Positions 6,254 to 8,223 of a stretch of DNA of 8,223 nucleotides are shown here, one piece after another (the first letter of the stretch is position 1; each line of letters opens with the position of its first letter). The notes under the pieces were generated by a model that made no database searches, was not told the origin of the DNA, and saw only the letters and a program-made list of their open reading frames with translations. Source of the stretch: JAEMQF01 sp031419715 (GTDB taxonomy: Bacteria; Pseudomonadota; Gammaproteobacteria; Burkholderiales; Burkholderiaceae_C); the NCBI GenBank assembly GCA_031419715.1, contig JANOLJ010000103.1, forward strand, positions 1-8,223, written 5' to 3'. The position numbers and the translations under genes were made by a program.

Positions 6254-6991
6254 TCAATGGCCCTGCAAAACTCGCCCGAACAGACTGAACAGCCGCTCCC
6301 AATGGCGCTCCGCCCCAGCCTGGTGGTAGATGCCCGCGCGCAGCGGAAACACGAAGCCGTGTTCGGTGCCCGGGTACCACTCGATGCGATGCCGCGTTCC
6401 AGCAGCTTCCAGCGCCGCTTGCAGCTTCTGAATGTCGGCGGGCGGCGCCCACTTGTCGGTTTCGGCGCAGGCGAAATAGCTTTCGCAGCGAATCTTTGCT
6501 GGCATGCGGTGCGGCGAGTCGGGCTTGTCAGTCGCCATGTTCGCGCCGTGGATCGAGGCAATGCAGCTCAGTCGATCGGGGAAAGCAGCCGCCGCCCACA
6601 TCACAAACGGCCCGCTCATACAGTAGCCCACCGCGCCGATGCGCCGCGCGTCGGCCTGCGGCTGCGCGTCGATGAAGCTCAGCAGCGCCTGGGTGTCGCA
6701 CCGCGTCGTCGCGGCGTCGAGCGAGTTCATCAGCGTGAACATGTACGCCATCGCCTCTTCGGTGCGCTCTTTCAAAAAGTAGTCGCGCGAACGTCGGTAA
6801 TACAGGTTGGGCAGCACCACGAAATAGCCCACCGCGGCCAGGCGGCGCGCCATGTCGTGCAGCTCTTCGCGCTTGCCCGGTGCGTCCATGTAGAACAGCA
6901 CCACGGGAAACGGCCCGCCTTCTTCCGGGTGGACGACGAAGCTGTTCATCGCACCCTCGGTGGTGGCAATGTCGATGTGATGTTCGATCAT
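6254..6991 (-). CDS. Dienelactone hydrolase family protein
   Basis: The product is 245 residues with the alpha/beta hydrolase fold of dienelactone hydrolases, cytoplasmic enzymes that open lactone or ester bonds, classically in chlorocatechol breakdown. The catalytic triad is visible: nucleophile C124 in GYCMSGP (in place of the usual G-x-C-x-G-G), D179 in ETDKWAPP, and H211 in TEHGFVFP. E13 (TTEGAMNSFVV) probably matches the family's helper glutamate. The start at 6989-6991 (MIEHHIDIAT) was chosen because AAGGAG lies 6 bases upstream and homology begins there; an upstream in-frame ATG at 7093 would add an Arg-rich tail that reads through the neighbour. It is the second gene of a minus-strand pair, 34 bases after the dehydrogenase. 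The true substrate is unknown; many such proteins are not chlorocatechol enzymes. Confidence 0.92.
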   Translation of the reverse strand: MIEHHIDIATTEGAMNSFVVHPEEGGPFPVVLFYMDAPGKREELHDMARRLAAVGYFVVLPNLYYRRSRDYFLKERTEEAMAYMFTLMNSLDAATTRCDTQALLSFIDAQPQADARRIGAVGYCMSGPFVMWAAAAFPDRLSCIASIHGANMATDKPDSPHRMPAKIRCESYFACAETDKWAPPADIQKLQAALEAAGTRHRIEWYPGTEHGFVFPLRAGIYHQAGAERHWERLFSLFGRVLQGH

Positions 6992-6997
6992 GAAGCG

Positions 6998-7003
6998 CTC
7001 CTT
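6998..7003 (-). promoter_or_regulatory. Ribosome binding site of the dienelactone hydrolase gene
   Basis: On the minus strand AAGGAG lies 6 bases before the ATG at 6991, a near-perfect Shine-Dalgarno match that decides between this start and the longer upstream frame. Confidence 0.8.
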
Positions 7004-7025
7004 GCGATGCGGTTTTGCAGTGGTT

Positions 7026-7877
7026 TCATAGCGGCATGCGCGCCGCCGAGGCGGCGTCCAGCGCACCCTCGCCGCGCGCCAGCCCTGCGTCAAACATTGC
7101 CGCGACGCCGGGCATGACGAACAGATCCACGCCGTGGCGCTGCGCTTCCTCGACCATCAACCGCACATCCTTGCGCGCCATCGCCACTTCGAACGACGGC
7201 GCGGTGAACTCACCCGAGCTGATGCGCGCCGCGCGCGCCGGCAGGCTCTGGCCGGGGTTGAAGTGCTCGAACAGCGAGAACGCGTCGCGCGTGGAGATGC
7301 CCACCGAATGCGCGAGCCGGTTCACATCGCCCAGCACACCCATGATGCCCAGCAGCGCCAAGTTGCCGAACAGCTTGAACGCCGCCGCACGCTCGGGCGC
7401 GTCGCCCAGATAGACGACCTTGCCCGTCATTTCCTGCAAGGCCGCAAGCAAGGCGTCGTGCCGCGCCTTGGCGCCGGACACCAGCATCAGCCCCGTGCCT
7501 TCAAGCGCATTGGCTGGCCCCATGAACACCGGCGCATGCACCCAGGTGCGGCCACGCGCGTTCCAGCGCGCGATGCGCTGCGCCGTGGGCGTGACGGCGG
7601 TGGTGGTGTGGTCCACGATCCAGGTGGATGCGGGAATGTGCGCGGCGATCGGCTCAAGTACCGCATCGACCGATGCGTCGTCAGCGAGCGACAGGTGGAT
7701 GCGCTCCACACCGCCGAGCGCCTGCGCCGCATCGGCAAACGCGCGCGCGCCATGCGCCTCCAGCGCCCGCGCCTTGGCGGGGCTGCGGTTCCACACATTC
7801 ACCTCGTGGCCGTTGGCGCGCATGCGGCGCACGAAGCCCGAGCCCATCAGGCCGGTTCCGAAAAATGCGAGTTTCAT
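7026..7877 (-). CDS. NAD(P)-dependent beta-hydroxyacid dehydrogenase (3-hydroxyisobutyrate dehydrogenase-like)
   Basis: The product is 283 residues, typical for the beta-hydroxyacid dehydrogenase family, which oxidises short 3-hydroxy acids or reduces the matching semialdehydes in the cytoplasm. The N-terminal Rossmann domain starts at once with FFGTGLMGSGF (G7, G9, G12 of GxGxxG). IVDHTTTAVTPT (88-99) matches the family's D-x-S-T-x-x-P region. The C-terminal helical domain carries the catalytic lysine K168 and the conserved asparagine N172 (AFKLFGNLAL), and K236-D237 in MARKDVRL. The substrate loop reads APVFMGP (115-121) where classical members have APVSGG, pointing to a different substrate. 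The start at 7875-7877 was chosen for the immediate Rossmann motif and GGAG 6 bases upstream. It is first in a minus-strand pair with the dienelactone hydrolase gene. Confidence 0.92.
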   Translation of the reverse strand: MKLAFFGTGLMGSGFVRRMRANGHEVNVWNRSPAKARALEAHGARAFADAAQALGGVERIHLSLADDASVDAVLEPIAAHIPASTWIVDHTTTAVTPTAQRIARWNARGRTWVHAPVFMGPANALEGTGLMLVSGAKARHDALLAALQEMTGKVVYLGDAPERAAAFKLFGNLALLGIMGVLGDVNRLAHSVGISTRDAFSLFEHFNPGQSLPARAARISSGEFTAPSFEVAMARKDVRLMVEEAQRHGVDLFVMPGVAAMFDAGLARGEGALDAASAARMPL

Positions 7878-7883
7878 GGGGTG

Positions 7884-7887
7884 CTCC
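7884..7887 (-). promoter_or_regulatory. Ribosome binding site of the dehydrogenase gene
   Basis: On the minus strand GGAG lies 6 bases before the ATG at 7877. It supports that start over the longer frame beginning at 7976. Confidence 0.6.
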
Positions 7888-7929
7888 GTGGGTGGTGCGA
7901 CACGATACAGGAGATGCGTGACTGCGTGG

Positions 7930-7955
7930 CTTGACGCTGAGCCTGCTTGGTCAAG
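7930..7955. promoter_or_regulatory. Inverted repeat in the divergent intergenic region, possible operator
   Basis: CTTGAC (7930-7935) and GTCAAG (7950-7955) form a perfect 6-bp inverted repeat with a 14-bp spacer, in the 181-bp gap between the divergently read dehydrogenase and helix-turn-helix genes. Each arm contains TTGAC, a partial -35 match pointing in opposite directions, but no good -10 is found at proper spacing from either. It may be an operator for a regulator, but this is only a pattern. Confidence 0.3.
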
Positions 7956-8058
7956 GTGTGCTGCACTGCCCCCCAAGCACAGGCGTCGCTCAAAGGTGCC
8001 GATCGGATGAAGGCCGCACTACACCTGTGCCCGTGAGGCTCTGTAAACTGGCGGCACT

Positions 8059-8223
8059 ATGGCATTCAACGCTGAAGTTTTTCGATGGGCAAGAGAGAGC
8101 GCCGGGCTTGAGCTGGCGGGCGCTGCCAGAGCAATCGGGATCGTTCCGACGTCGCTGATTGCAATCGAGCGGGGCACGAAGGAACCTTCGCGAACGACGC
8201 TGTCGAAGATGGCAAAGGTTTAC
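8059..8223 (+). CDS. XRE-type helix-turn-helix protein, N-terminal part (possibly with ImmA/IrrE-type peptidase domain)
   Basis: The first 55 codons of a gene run off the right edge. The peptide starts MAFNAEVFRWARESAGLELA and continues with AARAIGIVPTSLIAIERG and KEPSRTTLSKMAKVY. This is a lambda-repressor-like (XRE/Cro) helix-turn-helix: helix 1 about 6-15, helix 2 about 18-25, recognition helix about 29-37. The opening RWARESAGL and the ending TLSKMAKVY are typical of proteins that join this domain to an ImmA/IrrE (M78) zinc peptidase, often antitoxin or stress regulators, but the second domain is outside the window. Only a weak ribosome site (GGCGG, 4 bases upstream) is present. A TAAACT box at 8044-8049 could be a -10 giving an almost leaderless transcript. 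Confidence 0.75.
   Translation, partial: MAFNAEVFRWARESAGLELAGAARAIGIVPTSLIAIERGTKEPSRTTLSKMAKVY

Noticed and set aside
5996..7117. A 373-codon plus-strand frame across the dienelactone hydrolase gene
   Set aside because: Antisense shadow of a gene with intact catalytic motifs; composition is Arg/Ala/His-rich and no start signal is visible.
7094..7976. N-terminal extensions of the two minus-strand genes (starts at 7093 and 7976)
   Set aside because: The extra residues are Arg/His-rich and lack family similarity, and good ribosome sites precede the inner ATGs at 6991 and 7877.
1..8223. tRNA, rRNA, CRISPR array, insertion sequence or integrase
   Set aside because: No cloverleaf-like or rRNA-like sequence, no regularly spaced repeats, and no transposase or integrase motif was seen on either strand.

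Overview
This GC-rich window looks like a piece of a betaproteobacterial chromosome, probably from Burkholderiales. That placement is inferred from base composition, the style of the proteins and the gene neighbourhood; no 16S or other marker gene is present. It holds the distal part of a multisubunit cation/proton antiporter operon, a recombination scar, a short oppositely oriented two-gene metabolic operon, and the start of a regulator gene.

Positions 1-5473 (+ strand) are the antiporter operon. In order they encode the end of MnhB/MrpB, a NuoK-like MnhC/MrpC, a full MnhD-type proton channel subunit (D1), a second MnhD-type subunit (D2) broken by one in-frame TAA, a small protein with two membrane segments, and a third, longer MnhD-type subunit (D3). 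Most junctions are short overlaps such as ATGA and TGATG, so translation is probably coupled. The set resembles the membrane arm of respiratory complex I (one NuoK-like plus three NuoL/M/N-like subunits) with no NADH-oxidising module in view. The expected job is exchange of Na+ or another monovalent cation for H+ across the inner membrane. The upstream genes (mnhE, F, G and the rest of mnhB) would lie before position 1.

Positions 5474-5908 are a scar. A fragment about 95% identical to part of D3 lies exactly 780 bp downstream of its counterpart. It jumps over about 323 bp to a second short D3-like piece, then runs into the last ~60 codons of an Asp/Glu/hydantoin-racemase-like gene. Most differences between the two copies are synonymous, so the fragment probably descends from a second functional antiporter gene and is not a decayed recent copy of D3. 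Positions 5911-6253 hold no gene I can support, only small inverted repeats.

Positions 6254-7877 (- strand) hold a beta-hydroxyacid dehydrogenase (first gene) and a dienelactone hydrolase family protein (second gene), each with a clear ribosome binding site and only 34 bp apart. They may act on a common small organic acid or lactone, but the substrate cannot be read from sequence. A divergent intergenic region follows, and at 8059 a helix-turn-helix protein of XRE type begins and runs off the window.
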